Shown here: piece after piece, positions 8,060 to 14,951 of the stretch | Numbering within the stretch: the first letter of the stretch is position 1 | Layout of the letters: each line of letters begins with the position of its first letter | NCBI GenBank assembly: GCA_031290205.1 | Contig: JAITNZ010000008.1 | Coordinates: 1-14,957 of the forward strand | Length of the DNA stretch: 14,957 bases | Direction of reading: 5' to 3' | Source of the DNA: Spirochaetaceae bacterium | GTDB taxonomy: Bacteria; Spirochaetota; Spirochaetia; Treponematales; Breznakiellaceae | Translations under genes and position numbers: made by a program | The notes under the pieces: generated by a model | What the model saw: only the letters and a program-made list of their open reading frames with translations | Databases searched by the model: none | What the model was told of the DNA's origin: nothing

Positions 8060-8088
8060 TTGCCATTAAACGGCATTTCCTGTATACT
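8060..8088 (+). promoter_or_regulatory. Sigma-70 promoter of lemA
   Basis: TTGCCA (8060-8065), an exact 17-base spacer, TATACT (8083-8088). The lemA ATG at 8096 begins seven bases after the -10 box, where the first transcribed base would fall, so the mRNA is predicted to be leaderless or nearly so. No proper ribosome site precedes the ATG. Confidence 0.55.
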
Positions 8089-8095
8089 GGTAGAC

Positions 8096-8704
8096 ATGAA
8101 AATTAGTATAAAAACAGGACTCATTGTTCTGGCAGTCATCGTGTTTGCCGTTATCGGGGGGTGTAGCTTTTACACTTCGACCTACAACGCGATGGTGTCG
8201 AAGGGCGAAAATGTTTCGGGACTCTGGGCGCAGGTGGAAAATCAGTATCAGCGGCGCCTCGACCTCATCCCGAATCTTGTGGCAACGGTGAAAGGCTATG
8301 CCGCGCACGAAGCGGAGGTGCTTGAACAGGTTACCGAGGCGCGCTCGCGGGCGGGCGGAGTGCTGCAAGTATCCGATGAGGTGCTCAACAATCCTGAGTC
8401 GTTTAGGCGCTTTCAACAGGCTCAGTCTGAGTTGAGCGGCGCGTTGCAGCGGCTGCTTATGGTAAGCGAAAATTATCCCGAACTCAAGGCGAATGCGAAC
8501 TTTTTGGCATTGCAGGACCAGCTTGAGGGCACCGAAAACCGTATCGCGGTGGAGCGCAACCGTTTTAACGATGTCGTGCGCGATTACAATGCATATATAC
8601 GAAAGATTCCGCAAGTGTGGATCGCCCAATCGAACGGGTTCGAACAAAAAGCCTATTTCGCGGCGGAAACAGGGGCGGCAAGCGCCCCAACCGTGAGTTT
8701 CTAG
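8096..8704 (+). CDS. lemA: LemA family protein
   Basis: 202 residues from the ATG at 8096. One N-terminal membrane segment (ISIKTGLIVLAVIVFAVIGGC, residues 3-23) is followed directly by the LemA hallmark FYTSTYNAMVSKGENVSGLWAQVENQYQRRLDLIPNLVATVKGYA. The rest is mostly helical and closes with FNDVVRDYNAYIRKIPQVW, also standard for the family. IGGC could serve as a lipobox, which would make it a lipoprotein rather than a transmembrane protein; both fit. Function in bacteria is not settled; the family is usually paired, as here, with a TPM-domain protein. An in-frame upstream ATG at 8060 lies inside the promoter and is rejected. Confidence 0.93.
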   Translation: MKISIKTGLIVLAVIVFAVIGGCSFYTSTYNAMVSKGENVSGLWAQVENQYQRRLDLIPNLVATVKGYAAHEAEVLEQVTEARSRAGGVLQVSDEVLNNPESFRRFQQAQSELSGALQRLLMVSENYPELKANANFLALQDQLEGTENRIAVERNRFNDVVRDYNAYIRKIPQVWIAQSNGFEQKAYFAAETGAASAPTVSF

Positions 8705-9483
8705 TGAGATTTTTGCTGCCATCCCCCTCCCGCGCCCTCTGTTCCTTCATGTTGAGCCTCGTAGCGCTCTCCGCCCTCTGTGCGCTCGAGGCGCCCGCGC
8801 TCACAGGACCTCTCGTTGACCAAGCGGGGCTCCTAAGTGCGGCGGAACAGGCGCGGACGGCGGCGTTCCTGCTTGATTTCGACAAAAAAACTGAGGCGCA
8901 GATAGCCGTGCTTACCGTGCCTTCACTGGAAGGCGACGACATCGACTTATTTTCGATGCGGGTCTTTGACGAATGGAAGCTTGGAAAAAAAAACAAGGAT
9001 TCGGGGGCGCTCCTCGTGATTTGCGCGGCGGAGCGAAAGATTGCGATAAAAACCGGCTATGGCGTCGAGGGCGATTTAACCGACGCGAAGTGCGGGCTTA
9101 TCATTCGCGAGCTGATTAGCCCCGCCTTCCAGCGCGGCGCTTACGGCGAGGGCGTCTATGCCGCCGTCGAGAACATGGCGGGAATCATCCTCAACGATGA
9201 ATCGCTCATCTCGAAGGAACTTGATGACAACACAAAAGCGAGTTCAGGTCTTGCCGACCTGTTGATTCTCCCCATCATCATCATCGTTGTCGTGATGCTC
9301 TTCATCTTTGGCAGAGGCGGACGTGGAGGCGGCTCCGGCAGCTCAGGCGGCGGCTTCCGCTCAACCGGCGGCGGCTTCTTAGGTGGAGGCTTCGGCTCGT
9401 CAGGCGGCGGCGGTTTCTCCGGCGGCGGCTTTTCCGGCGGCGGCGGACGCTCCGGCGGCGGGGGAGCGAGGGGCGGCTGGTAA
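8704..9483 (+). CDS. TPM-domain (YgcG/TLP18.3-type) membrane protein with Gly-rich tail
   Basis: 259 residues from a GTG at 8704 that overlaps the lemA stop by one base (TAGTG); ATG at 8749 is an alternative start. Layout: signal peptide (about 1-27, SFMLSLVALSALCALEA), then the TPM domain beginning LTGPLVDQAGLLSAAEQ, with QIAVLTVPSLEGDDID, WKLGKKNKDSGALLVICAAERKIAIKTGYGVEGDLTDA, then one membrane span (DLLILPIIIIVVVMLFIFG, about 211-229) and a tail of roughly 55 residues made of Gly, Ser, Phe and Arg, ending RGGW. TPM domains occur as phosphatases and in photosystem II repair in plants; in bacteria they sit with LemA. The frame continues upstream to 8617 inside lemA, but the signal peptide marks the start near 8704. 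Confidence 0.9.
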   Translation: MRFLLPSPSRALCSFMLSLVALSALCALEAPALTGPLVDQAGLLSAAEQARTAAFLLDFDKKTEAQIAVLTVPSLEGDDIDLFSMRVFDEWKLGKKNKDSGALLVICAAERKIAIKTGYGVEGDLTDAKCGLIIRELISPAFQRGAYGEGVYAAVENMAGIILNDESLISKELDDNTKASSGLADLLILPIIIIVVVMLFIFGRGGRGGGSGSSGGGFRSTGGGFLGGGFGSSGGGGFSGGGFSGGGGRSGGGGARGGW

Positions 9484-9679
9484 GCTACAGCGCCAACCGC
9501 ACTCGTGCATCATGGTTCGTGTTGGGGCGCCCTGCCACGCCATGAACAATTTGTAACTACTCATTTTTCGACTTTGTGGTTAATTTTATCGTGAAATCAG
9601 GGTGCAGATTGCAAGGCGCCTGAGTAGTTACGGATAAATTCCTATTGGTGTGCTAAGAAAATGCCGATATTACTATGAT
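9484..9679. other. Intergenic region with inverted repeat
   Basis: The first part has a weak stem with arms near GCGCCAAC and GTTGGGGCGC (9490-9530), perhaps ending transcription of the lemA operon. The rest is the inverted-repeat element at 9548-9640. No clear promoter for the next gene is visible. Confidence 0.45.
9548..9640. repeat. Short inverted-repeat element (MITE-like candidate)
   Basis: Perfect 11-bp arms GTAACTACTCA (9553-9563) and TGAGTAGTTAC (9621-9631), each with AATT further out (AATTT before the left arm, AAATT after the right), enclosing 57 AT-rich bases. The shape fits a small non-autonomous element or a large hairpin in the leader of the next gene. Confidence 0.5.
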
Positions 9680-11263
9680 ATGGATGTTCCTGTAAAAGAG
9701 ATGAATGCGCTGGCGGTGCTCTATGGGGGTGCGCTCCACGAATACGCGTTCCAGCCGCTTGCGGGCGGCAAGAATGCTTTTATCTGCGCGTTGCAGCGGG
9801 CGGGGGCATTTCGGGGACTTACGAAGATTGTGCTGCTTGTGCGGGATGATTTTGATGAGAAGCTGCTGCCATCCTTCGTTGACCGGATTGCGCTCGTTCG
9901 CAGTGAATCGTGGAATACGAAAAAACTGCTCGATACAATAGTCCGCGAGGGTGAGGCTTTTGACCTGATATACTTTGCGTGGGCTGATTGCCCGCTGCTC
10001 GATGTGGAGCTTGCAGGCGCGCTTGAGGCGCGGCACAGGCGTTATGCGGCGGAATACACGTATCAGGACGGGCTGCCGGGCGGTCTTGCGCCGGAATTGC
10101 TTGTACCGGCTACGGCGGTGTTTTTGCAAAAGCTGAATGCAGGCGCGGAAAATCCCGTGGAGCGGGATGCTCTGTTTTCGGTGTTGCAGAAGGATATCAA
10201 TTCGTTTGATATTGAAACGGAGTTATCATCGGTCGACCTGCGCTCTCACCGGCTCAACCTTGCCGCCGATTCGAAGCGGAATCTTTTGTTAATTGAGCGT
10301 TGTTTCGCGCTGCCCTGGGCTGGCTATCAGTCTGCGCAAGCGCTTGTCCTACAACGCCCTGAACTCCTGCGCACACTGCCGGCGTTTTTCCCGATTATGG
10401 TAACGAATAGCTGCCCGCAAAAGTGCGCGCACTGCCCTCATGGTCCAGAGGGGGGGGGGGGAGCAAAAAATTTCATGCCGCTTGAGCGCTTCAAAATTAT
10501 CGTGGGGAAGATAGCGGCATGGACGGACGATGCGGTCATCGACCTGTCGCTCTGGGGTGAGCTTGCCATGCACCCGCAAAAAATTGAGCTTATCAAGGCG
10601 GTGTTAGAGTACGAGTCGCTCTCGTTAGTTATCGAAACCTGCGGCGTGGGTTGGAGCGAGGATGATGTGAAGGCGCTTTCGCAACTCGATACCTCGGCGC
10701 TCTCGTGGATAGTGTCGCTTGATACAAATGATCCTGCCGAGTATGCGCGGATACATGGCAAGGGATTTGTGGAGGCAGTTAATTTTGTTCACACCCTGCA
10801 GCACCTCGTTCAAGAACCGCGCTCCGAAGAAGGGGGGGGGGGGATAAAAAAAACAAAAGTCTACGTGCAGGCGTTGCGGTGCAAGGGGAAAGAGGATGAT
10901 ATAGAGAAGTTTTATCGTTATTGGAAGGAGCAAGACGTTCACGTTATCGTGCAAAAGTATGATTATTTTTGCACGGCGCTTCCTGATTTGCGAGCGGGTG
11001 ATATTAGTCCGGTGCTACGCCAGCCCTGCTGGCACATTATGCGTGATATGCCGATACTGATTGACGGGACGGTCGTTTCTTGCAGGGAGGCAATCGTCCA
11101 GACAGACGCCGCCGAAAGGGAAGCGTGGACATTGGGTAATATCTTCAATGAAACACCGGACTCAATATGGACGAAAGGGGCGTGGCGGTATAAGAAGCAG
11201 TGCGAGGGTGAATACGGCTCTTTCTGTGACAAATGTGATGAATATTATACATACAACTTTTAG
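9680..11263 (+). CDS. Radical SAM/SPASM protein with N-terminal nucleotidyltransferase-like domain (spiro-SPASM type)
   Basis: 527 residues from the ATG at 9680; GTG at 9650 and ATG at 9701 are alternatives and none has a good ribosome site. Residues ~8-230 look like a degenerate nucleotidyltransferase: ALAVLYGG, a DCPLLD block (103-108) like the GDCPLID of SpsF enzymes, and a closing HRLNLAADSKRNLLLIE like the LTVDTPEDLELI end of that family. The radical SAM core starts at CPQKCAHC with C245, C249 and C252 for the 4Fe-4S cluster. The C-terminal SPASM domain has C450, C468, C508, C516 and C519, for auxiliary iron-sulfur binding. Two runs of 12 G, both in frame, encode Gly4 at about 258-261 and 385-388. 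This combination is known as a spirochaete-specific family with no proven substrate. It overlaps the next gene by 26 bases, so the three genes 9680-13024 are one operon. Confidence 0.87.
   Translation: MDVPVKEMNALAVLYGGALHEYAFQPLAGGKNAFICALQRAGAFRGLTKIVLLVRDDFDEKLLPSFVDRIALVRSESWNTKKLLDTIVREGEAFDLIYFAWADCPLLDVELAGALEARHRRYAAEYTYQDGLPGGLAPELLVPATAVFLQKLNAGAENPVERDALFSVLQKDINSFDIETELSSVDLRSHRLNLAADSKRNLLLIERCFALPWAGYQSAQALVLQRPELLRTLPAFFPIMVTNSCPQKCAHCPHGPEGGGGAKNFMPLERFKIIVGKIAAWTDDAVIDLSLWGELAMHPQKIELIKAVLEYESLSLVIETCGVGWSEDDVKALSQLDTSALSWIVSLDTNDPAEYARIHGKGFVEAVNFVHTLQHLVQEPRSEEGGGGIKKTKVYVQALRCKGKEDDIEKFYRYWKEQDVHVIVQKYDYFCTALPDLRAGDISPVLRQPCWHIMRDMPILIDGTVVSCREAIVQTDAAEREAWTLGNIFNETPDSIWTKGAWRYKKQCEGEYGSFCDKCDEYYTYNF
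10450..10461 (+). repeat. G12 tract inside the radical SAM gene
   Basis: Twelve G, in frame, five codons after the last cluster cysteine. With 11 G the frame ends after about 20 codons (TAG); with 13 G it ends after about ten (TGA). Either change removes nearly all of the radical SAM core. Confidence 0.95.
10832..10843 (+). repeat. Second G12 tract inside the radical SAM gene
   Basis: Four GGG codons between the radical SAM core and the SPASM domain, followed by ATAAAAAAAAC. With 11 G the next codon becomes TAA at once; with 13 G the frame stops about 18 codons on (TGA). Both lose the SPASM domain. Confidence 0.95.
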
Positions 11264-12335
11264 CGGCAGCAAAAACAAAAAACTATCCGCATCTCTCTGC
11301 GATAAGCCCCTCCCCCCCTATACGGTTGTCGGCGGAAACGAGCGGGGGGGGGTGGCTGGTTTATCGGCAATCCTGCTGAACAGGGGGGCGCGGTATCCGC
11401 GTCGTTCGCTTTTTGCTGAATTAGGGAAAGCGGGTTTCGACTATGTTGTTTCGGTTGAAAGCTCGCGGGAGAATTACGATCTTGATGAGCTTTCTACTTC
11501 ATTTCCATTCGTTAAATTTATTTTATTATCCGAGCCGCTCACTGTCGGCTGTCAGATAAATATTGCCGTATCGGAAATAAAGAGCCCGCTTTTTTTTGTG
11601 CTGTGGAACGATCTGAAATTTCTTTACGGCGGCTGCGCGGAGAAGATTGCCGAGCGCTTGTTGCTACCTTTTGACAAAGCTGCGGAGGAAGGCGCAAAAC
11701 GGCGGCTGTTCAAGCGCTTATGCACCGTGCCTATTTTTCAAACCCCCGAGTTTGAAACGCTGCCCACTGCCTCAAGCCCCTTCCTTGTAAAAAAGATGTT
11801 TGATGTTATGCCGGCATTACCCGAGAAGGAGGATGCGCCCTCATTTTATCCCTATGATGCGGTGGGTATCTATGATAGGCAGTTCTTTCTTGAAATAGGC
11901 GGCTTCGACAGGGATATATCGAGTGAATACTGGCAGCTCCTCGATTTCGGGTTTCGTGCCTGGCTCTGGGGCGAAGAGATACGCTTCACTCAATTTGTCC
12001 ACCTACGCCATGAGGGGCTTAAAAAAATAGAGGATACCAGCCGTGATGAAAGTTACTGGCGCTTCTTCCTCAAAAATCTATCGCCGGTCTTGCACTTCAA
12101 CACCAAAACGACGGGACTCTACGCCCATCTACCCATAAAGAGTTTTTTGGTCCTTTTACAAAGTTTAAAAAATTTAACAAATTTTACCACTGCAACTCAT
12201 GTACCGAAAATCTGGAGAAGTCCGCTGGATACCTTGCGTTATTTTCGTGTCTGCCGAGCGTGGGTGAGGGAGCACAAGACGGAATGGAAGACCTCGGCAC
12301 ACGCCCTCATTCAGGAATGGAAGACGCGCCAATGA
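11238..12335 (+). CDS. GT2-like glycosyltransferase
   Basis: 365 residues from the ATG at 11238, which lies inside the end of the radical SAM gene. The frame is open further upstream to 11061, but that part reads antisense to nothing useful and has no homology, so the overlap start is preferred; GTG at 11235 is possible. Features of a GT-A fold: LSAILLNRG (42-50), FDYVVSVESSRENYDLDEL, GCQINIAVSEIKSPLFFVLWNDLKFLYGG with N124-D125 in the place of the metal-binding Asp cluster, and YDRQFFLEIGGFDRDI followed by LDFGFRAWLWG, the usual acceptor-site region. The family transfers a sugar from a nucleotide donor. A G9 tract near codon 37 can switch it off. Its ATGA overlap with the next gene shows tight coupling. 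Acceptor unknown; flagellin is one reasonable guess. Confidence 0.78.
   Translation: MNIIHTTFSGSKNKKLSASLCDKPLPPYTVVGGNERGGVAGLSAILLNRGARYPRRSLFAELGKAGFDYVVSVESSRENYDLDELSTSFPFVKFILLSEPLTVGCQINIAVSEIKSPLFFVLWNDLKFLYGGCAEKIAERLLLPFDKAAEEGAKRRLFKRLCTVPIFQTPEFETLPTASSPFLVKKMFDVMPALPEKEDAPSFYPYDAVGIYDRQFFLEIGGFDRDISSEYWQLLDFGFRAWLWGEEIRFTQFVHLRHEGLKKIEDTSRDESYWRFFLKNLSPVLHFNTKTTGLYAHLPIKSFLVLLQSLKNLTNFTTATHVPKIWRSPLDTLRYFRVCRAWVREHKTEWKTSAHALIQEWKTRQ
11344..11352 (+). repeat. G9 tract near the start of the glycosyltransferase gene
   Basis: Nine G at codons 36-39. With 8 G the frame reaches TGA within about ten codons and with 10 G within about 25, so either change leaves a useless short peptide. 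Confidence 0.9.
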
Positions 12336-13024
12336 CGGCATTGATATTGCAGGCGCGGCTTGATTCGTCGCGGCTCCCCCGCAAAGCGCTACTCCCGCTA
12401 GACGGCGAGCCGGTGTTGTTCCGCGTTCTCGAAGCATTATCCTCCATTCCCTGCGACGAGTATATTCTCGCCTGTCCCGACGATTCCTTCGATGCGTTTT
12501 CCCCCATCGCCCGCCGCGCGGGTTTTGCGCTCTTCGCCGGTTCCAAACAGGATGTGCTGAGCCGCTACTGCTCGGCAATCCGGCATTTCGGACTCAACAA
12601 GCAGGATGATGCCCGCATTATTCGCGCAACAGGAGATAATCCGTTTGTATTTGCCGATGCCGCCGCCACAATCAATAACGAAGCCGCCATGCTCGGCGCC
12701 GATTATGCCGCTTACGCGGGGCTCCCCCACGGAGCGGGCATCGAATCCGTTGCGGCGTCGGCATTGCTCCGCGCCGAACGGGAAGCCCGCGCCGCACCCG
12801 AGCGTGAGCACGTCTGCCCCTACCTCTATGCTGACGGAAACATTTTTAGCTTACACCGCCCGCTTGCCCCAAAAGAATGGCAATCCCCGGAACTAAGGAT
12901 AACGATCGACACCCAAGAAGATTACGAGCGGGCGATGACGCTTTTTACAACACTGTCAAAAAACGTTCATAGTGAAAAACGCTATTCGGGTGCTGAAGTG
13001 ATTAAAGTGGTTAGGGGGGAGTAG
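12332..13024 (+). CDS. spsF: SpsF-like cytidylyltransferase-family protein
   Basis: 230 residues from ATG at 12332, sharing ATGA with the stop of the preceding gene. The frame extends upstream to 12260 but the family N-terminus fixes the start. ILQARLDSSRLPRKAL (5-20) is the nucleotide-binding loop, ATGDNPF (99-105) the metal/nucleotide site, LPHGAGIE (131-138) the sugar-side motif, REH (158-160) and RITIDTQEDYERA (189-201) the closing motifs. The family activates sugars as CMP (or similar) donors. SpsF is named for spore coat polysaccharide in Bacillus but occurs widely in surface sugar clusters. Here it would make the donor used by the glycosyltransferase before it. Substrate not determinable from sequence. 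The stop codon leads straight into the G-rich inverted repeat. Confidence 0.88.
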   Translation: MTALILQARLDSSRLPRKALLPLDGEPVLFRVLEALSSIPCDEYILACPDDSFDAFSPIARRAGFALFAGSKQDVLSRYCSAIRHFGLNKQDDARIIRATGDNPFVFADAAATINNEAAMLGADYAAYAGLPHGAGIESVAASALLRAEREARAAPEREHVCPYLYADGNIFSLHRPLAPKEWQSPELRITIDTQEDYERAMTLFTTLSKNVHSEKRYSGAEVIKVVRGE

Positions 13025-13213
13025 GGTTTGGGGTATAGGGTATAGGGGGAAGAGAGGCAGTTTGGTAAGGTAACTGGATTTAACCTTGCGATAGTTTAGG
13101 AAGAGAATGAAAAGGAAAGAGTTAGGAATGAAAAATGATTGCAGAGTGTTATCTTCCCCCATACCCCATACCCTAAACCCCATACCCCTTCTTCAGTTTG
13201 AGGTTTATTCTAT
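13025..13213. repeat. G-rich inverted repeat with quadruplex motifs on both strands
   Basis: The left arm 13024-13052 and right arm 13152-13180 are inverted copies built from GGGTATA-like units (GGGTTTGGGGTATAGGG on the left). The left arm has GGG, GGGG, GGG and GGGGG separated by three to four bases, a canonical quadruplex pattern on the plus strand. The right arm gives the same on the minus strand (13156-13188). The ~100 bases between are AT-rich and carry no gene; on the reverse strand they read as degenerate ATTCCTAACT-type runs seen in intergenic repeats. A ribosome site (TGAGG, 13197-13203) for the next gene lies just after the right arm. Confidence 0.7.
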
Positions 13214-13885
13214 ATGTACACACTAATCTCCTACCCCATCACCGAAAATGTTCCCGCTTGGCATGGCAGCCCTCAGACGACGATTGAAAGGCGCAGCCGG
13301 ATTGAGTGCGGGGATGCGGCAAATACCTGCCTCATTACACTGTTCAATCATATCGGCACCCATTACGATGCGCCGAATCATTTTATCGCGGGAGGGCTCA
13401 GGATTAGTCAGTTAGATCTTGAGCGCTTTATTTTTGAACACCCGCTTTTGCTGGATATTCCCAAAAGTTTTTGCGAAAAAATATATGCCGAGGATCTTGT
13501 GCCGCACGCCGCTGCTATAGCCCGCGCCGATTTATTGATGCTGAGGACCGGTTTCTCCCGCTACCGCACGGAGGCGCCCTCACGCTATGAGCGTGAAGGA
13601 CCGGCAATCAGCGCGGCATGTGCCGAATACCTCATCTCGAATTATCCATCGCTGGCAGCCGTTGCGGTTGACTTTGTTTCCATAGGCTCTTTTAGCGATG
13701 ACGCCGACGGGCAAGCCGCCCACCGCGCCCTCCTCGGCGGACAAAAGGGGCACTTTATCTGCGCCATCGAAGATGTCAACATGAGCTCACTTAATCCCCG
13801 CACTATCGTAAAAGTTTTTGCACTCCCGCTCCTCATCGAGGGCATAGACAGCGCGCCTGTTACGATGATTGCGGAGATTGATTGA
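13214..13885 (+). CDS. Cyclase-family (kynurenine formamidase-like) metal-dependent hydrolase
   Basis: 223 residues. NHIGTHYDAPNHF (45-57) is the cyclase-family metal motif HxGTHxDxP, with H46, H50 and D52 as ligands. ARADLLMLRTGFSRY and VAVDFVSIGS are core strands, AHRALLGG and CAIEDV give the late His and Glu, and the end matches the LP..iegidsAPVR type of the family. Members hydrolyse cyclic or N-formyl substrates such as N-formylkynurenine. Without other tryptophan-breakdown genes nearby, a kynurenine role is not supported, and a generic cyclase-family label is safer. Start ATG 13214 with TGAGG about ten bases upstream. It runs convergent to the DapF-like gene. Confidence 0.9.
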   Translation: MYTLISYPITENVPAWHGSPQTTIERRSRIECGDAANTCLITLFNHIGTHYDAPNHFIAGGLRISQLDLERFIFEHPLLLDIPKSFCEKIYAEDLVPHAAAIARADLLMLRTGFSRYRTEAPSRYEREGPAISAACAEYLISNYPSLAAVAVDFVSIGSFSDDADGQAAHRALLGGQKGHFICAIEDVNMSSLNPRTIVKVFALPLLIEGIDSAPVTMIAEID

Positions 13886-14010
13886 AGAGCCGCAGGCACT
13901 TTCAGCCTTGCCCGTGGTAAGAGAAGAGCGCTTGTTCACTTTATATGCTATTAGTATATAAAAATTACTAAAATCAGGGGAAGCCCAACAGTAGAATGCG
14001 CGTAAGCGCG
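13886..14010. other. Convergent intergenic region
   Basis: It holds a dyad TTTATAT/ATATAAA (about 13940-13962, nine-base loop) that could act in both directions between the two convergent genes, then the start of the third copy of the repeat module at 13980. No gene seen. Confidence 0.5.
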
Positions 14011-14040
14011 TTACGCGCCGCCCGAGAAAGCCTTCTCCCT
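13980..14040 (+). repeat. Third, partial copy of the structured repeat (3' module only)
   Basis: GAAGCCCAACAGTAGAATGC (13980-13999), a perfect 8-bp hairpin GCGCGTAA/TTACGCGC (13999-14019), and GAGAAAGCCTTCTCC (14024-14038). The first and last blocks match 3963-3985 and 4037-4047 of the left copy nearly base for base. The long stem and the 17-bp terminus are missing. It runs into the DapF-like gene and supplies its stop codon. Confidence 0.75.
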
Positions 14041-14886
14041 CTGCCCTTGCGGACGGGGATGCTGAGAGGGGAGCTGGTGAAGCATCACCGAACCGCCTAT
14101 CGAAAGGGATACGATGTTGCCGCAGCTTTTCGTGACGGCGGCTTCGATGATGCCGCCGGGCTGTTTGACCGTAACGCTGTGTTCGCCCTCCTCAAGATCG
14201 AGAAACTGCTCGCAGGCAAAAGCTGCCGCGCCCGAGCCGCAGCAGCTTTCAAATATCAGCGTGTTCAGCGCACGCACAGATACCAGCGGCGTAAGAAGGG
14301 CGCGCGCTTCATCATAGAAGAGGACGCCGAAAGCGCTGCTTGTGCCCGCTTGCTCTTCGGCAAGCGCTCGCAAAGCGGCAAAAGCTTCTTCCTTCTGCGG
14401 CGTATCTTCCATAATAACATGATGGATGCCGTCAAACAGGTAGAGCGCCCGCGCGGCGCCCCGATACGGGAGGAGTATGCGCCCAAGGGGAAGCGGCATC
14501 GCCACAGACGCCGTGCCCCGCGCTTCGCCGTGGTCCGTGCTGCTTTCGGCAATATCGTAGCTCACGGTAAGGGGGCGGGGCGCACCGCTCATCTCGATGC
14601 TAATAGCGCCGCTGCCGTGCGCCCCTTCCTCGCAGGCGGCATAAAAACCGAACGCCCGCGCCGCGTTGCCGCAAAACTCCCCCCCTGCCATATCAAGCCG
14701 CCAAAGCCCCCCGCCGTTTTGCGGGCTGCACTCAGGTTTTTTGACAAAGCCAACCTGCTCCGCTTTCAACTCTTGGTTCGCAAGAAGTTTTATCGCAGCG
14801 CTTTCACGCTCAGCCTGCGTCCACTCTTGCGCATCAAGAACAATGAGCGTAATGTTACCGGCAGGATCGGCGGCGACGATTTTCAT
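14011..14886 (-). CDS. DapF-like amino-acid epimerase/racemase
   Basis: 291 residues. The two cysteine motifs of the diaminopimelate epimerase fold are present: MAGGEFCGNAARAFG with C72, and ESCCGSGAAAF with C216 (C215 beside it). They would act as the acid-base pair that swaps the alpha-carbon configuration without a cofactor. The first motif (GGEFCGNAARA rather than ENCGNG.R) resembles the CntK/histidine-racemase-like branch more than true DapF. That fits a treponeme, where the cell wall is reported to use ornithine instead of diaminopimelate. The last nine residues (EKAFSGGA region) and the TAA come from the repeat at 13980-14040, so the native C-terminus may have been replaced. The start ATG (14886-14884) has no clear ribosome site; a C run on its strand begins 14 bases upstream. 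Substrate is uncertain. Confidence 0.8.
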   Translation of the reverse strand: MKIVAADPAGNITLIVLDAQEWTQAERESAAIKLLANQELKAEQVGFVKKPECSPQNGGGLWRLDMAGGEFCGNAARAFGFYAACEEGAHGSGAISIEMSGAPRPLTVSYDIAESSTDHGEARGTASVAMPLPLGRILLPYRGAARALYLFDGIHHVIMEDTPQKEEAFAALRALAEEQAGTSSAFGVLFYDEARALLTPLVSVRALNTLIFESCCGSGAAAFACEQFLDLEEGEHSVTVKQPGGIIEAAVTKSCGNIVSLSIGGSVMLHQLPSQHPRPQGQREKAFSGGA

Positions 14887-14899
14887 TTTTTTTCTGGCG

Positions 14900-14951
<52 letters not shown>

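Noticed and set aside
8066..8722. Minus-strand 218-residue open frame opposite lemA
   Set aside because: It is fully antisense to a clear LemA coding sequence and has no recognisable domain.
11061..11237. Upstream extension of the glycosyltransferase frame
   Set aside because: It overlaps the SPASM-domain codons of the previous gene in another frame; its residues are basic and unlike any glycosyltransferase N-terminus.
12956..13183. Minus-strand 75-residue open frame in the spsF-cyclase gap
   Set aside because: It is the translation of the G-rich inverted repeat and its AT-rich core, a known source of false ORFs.
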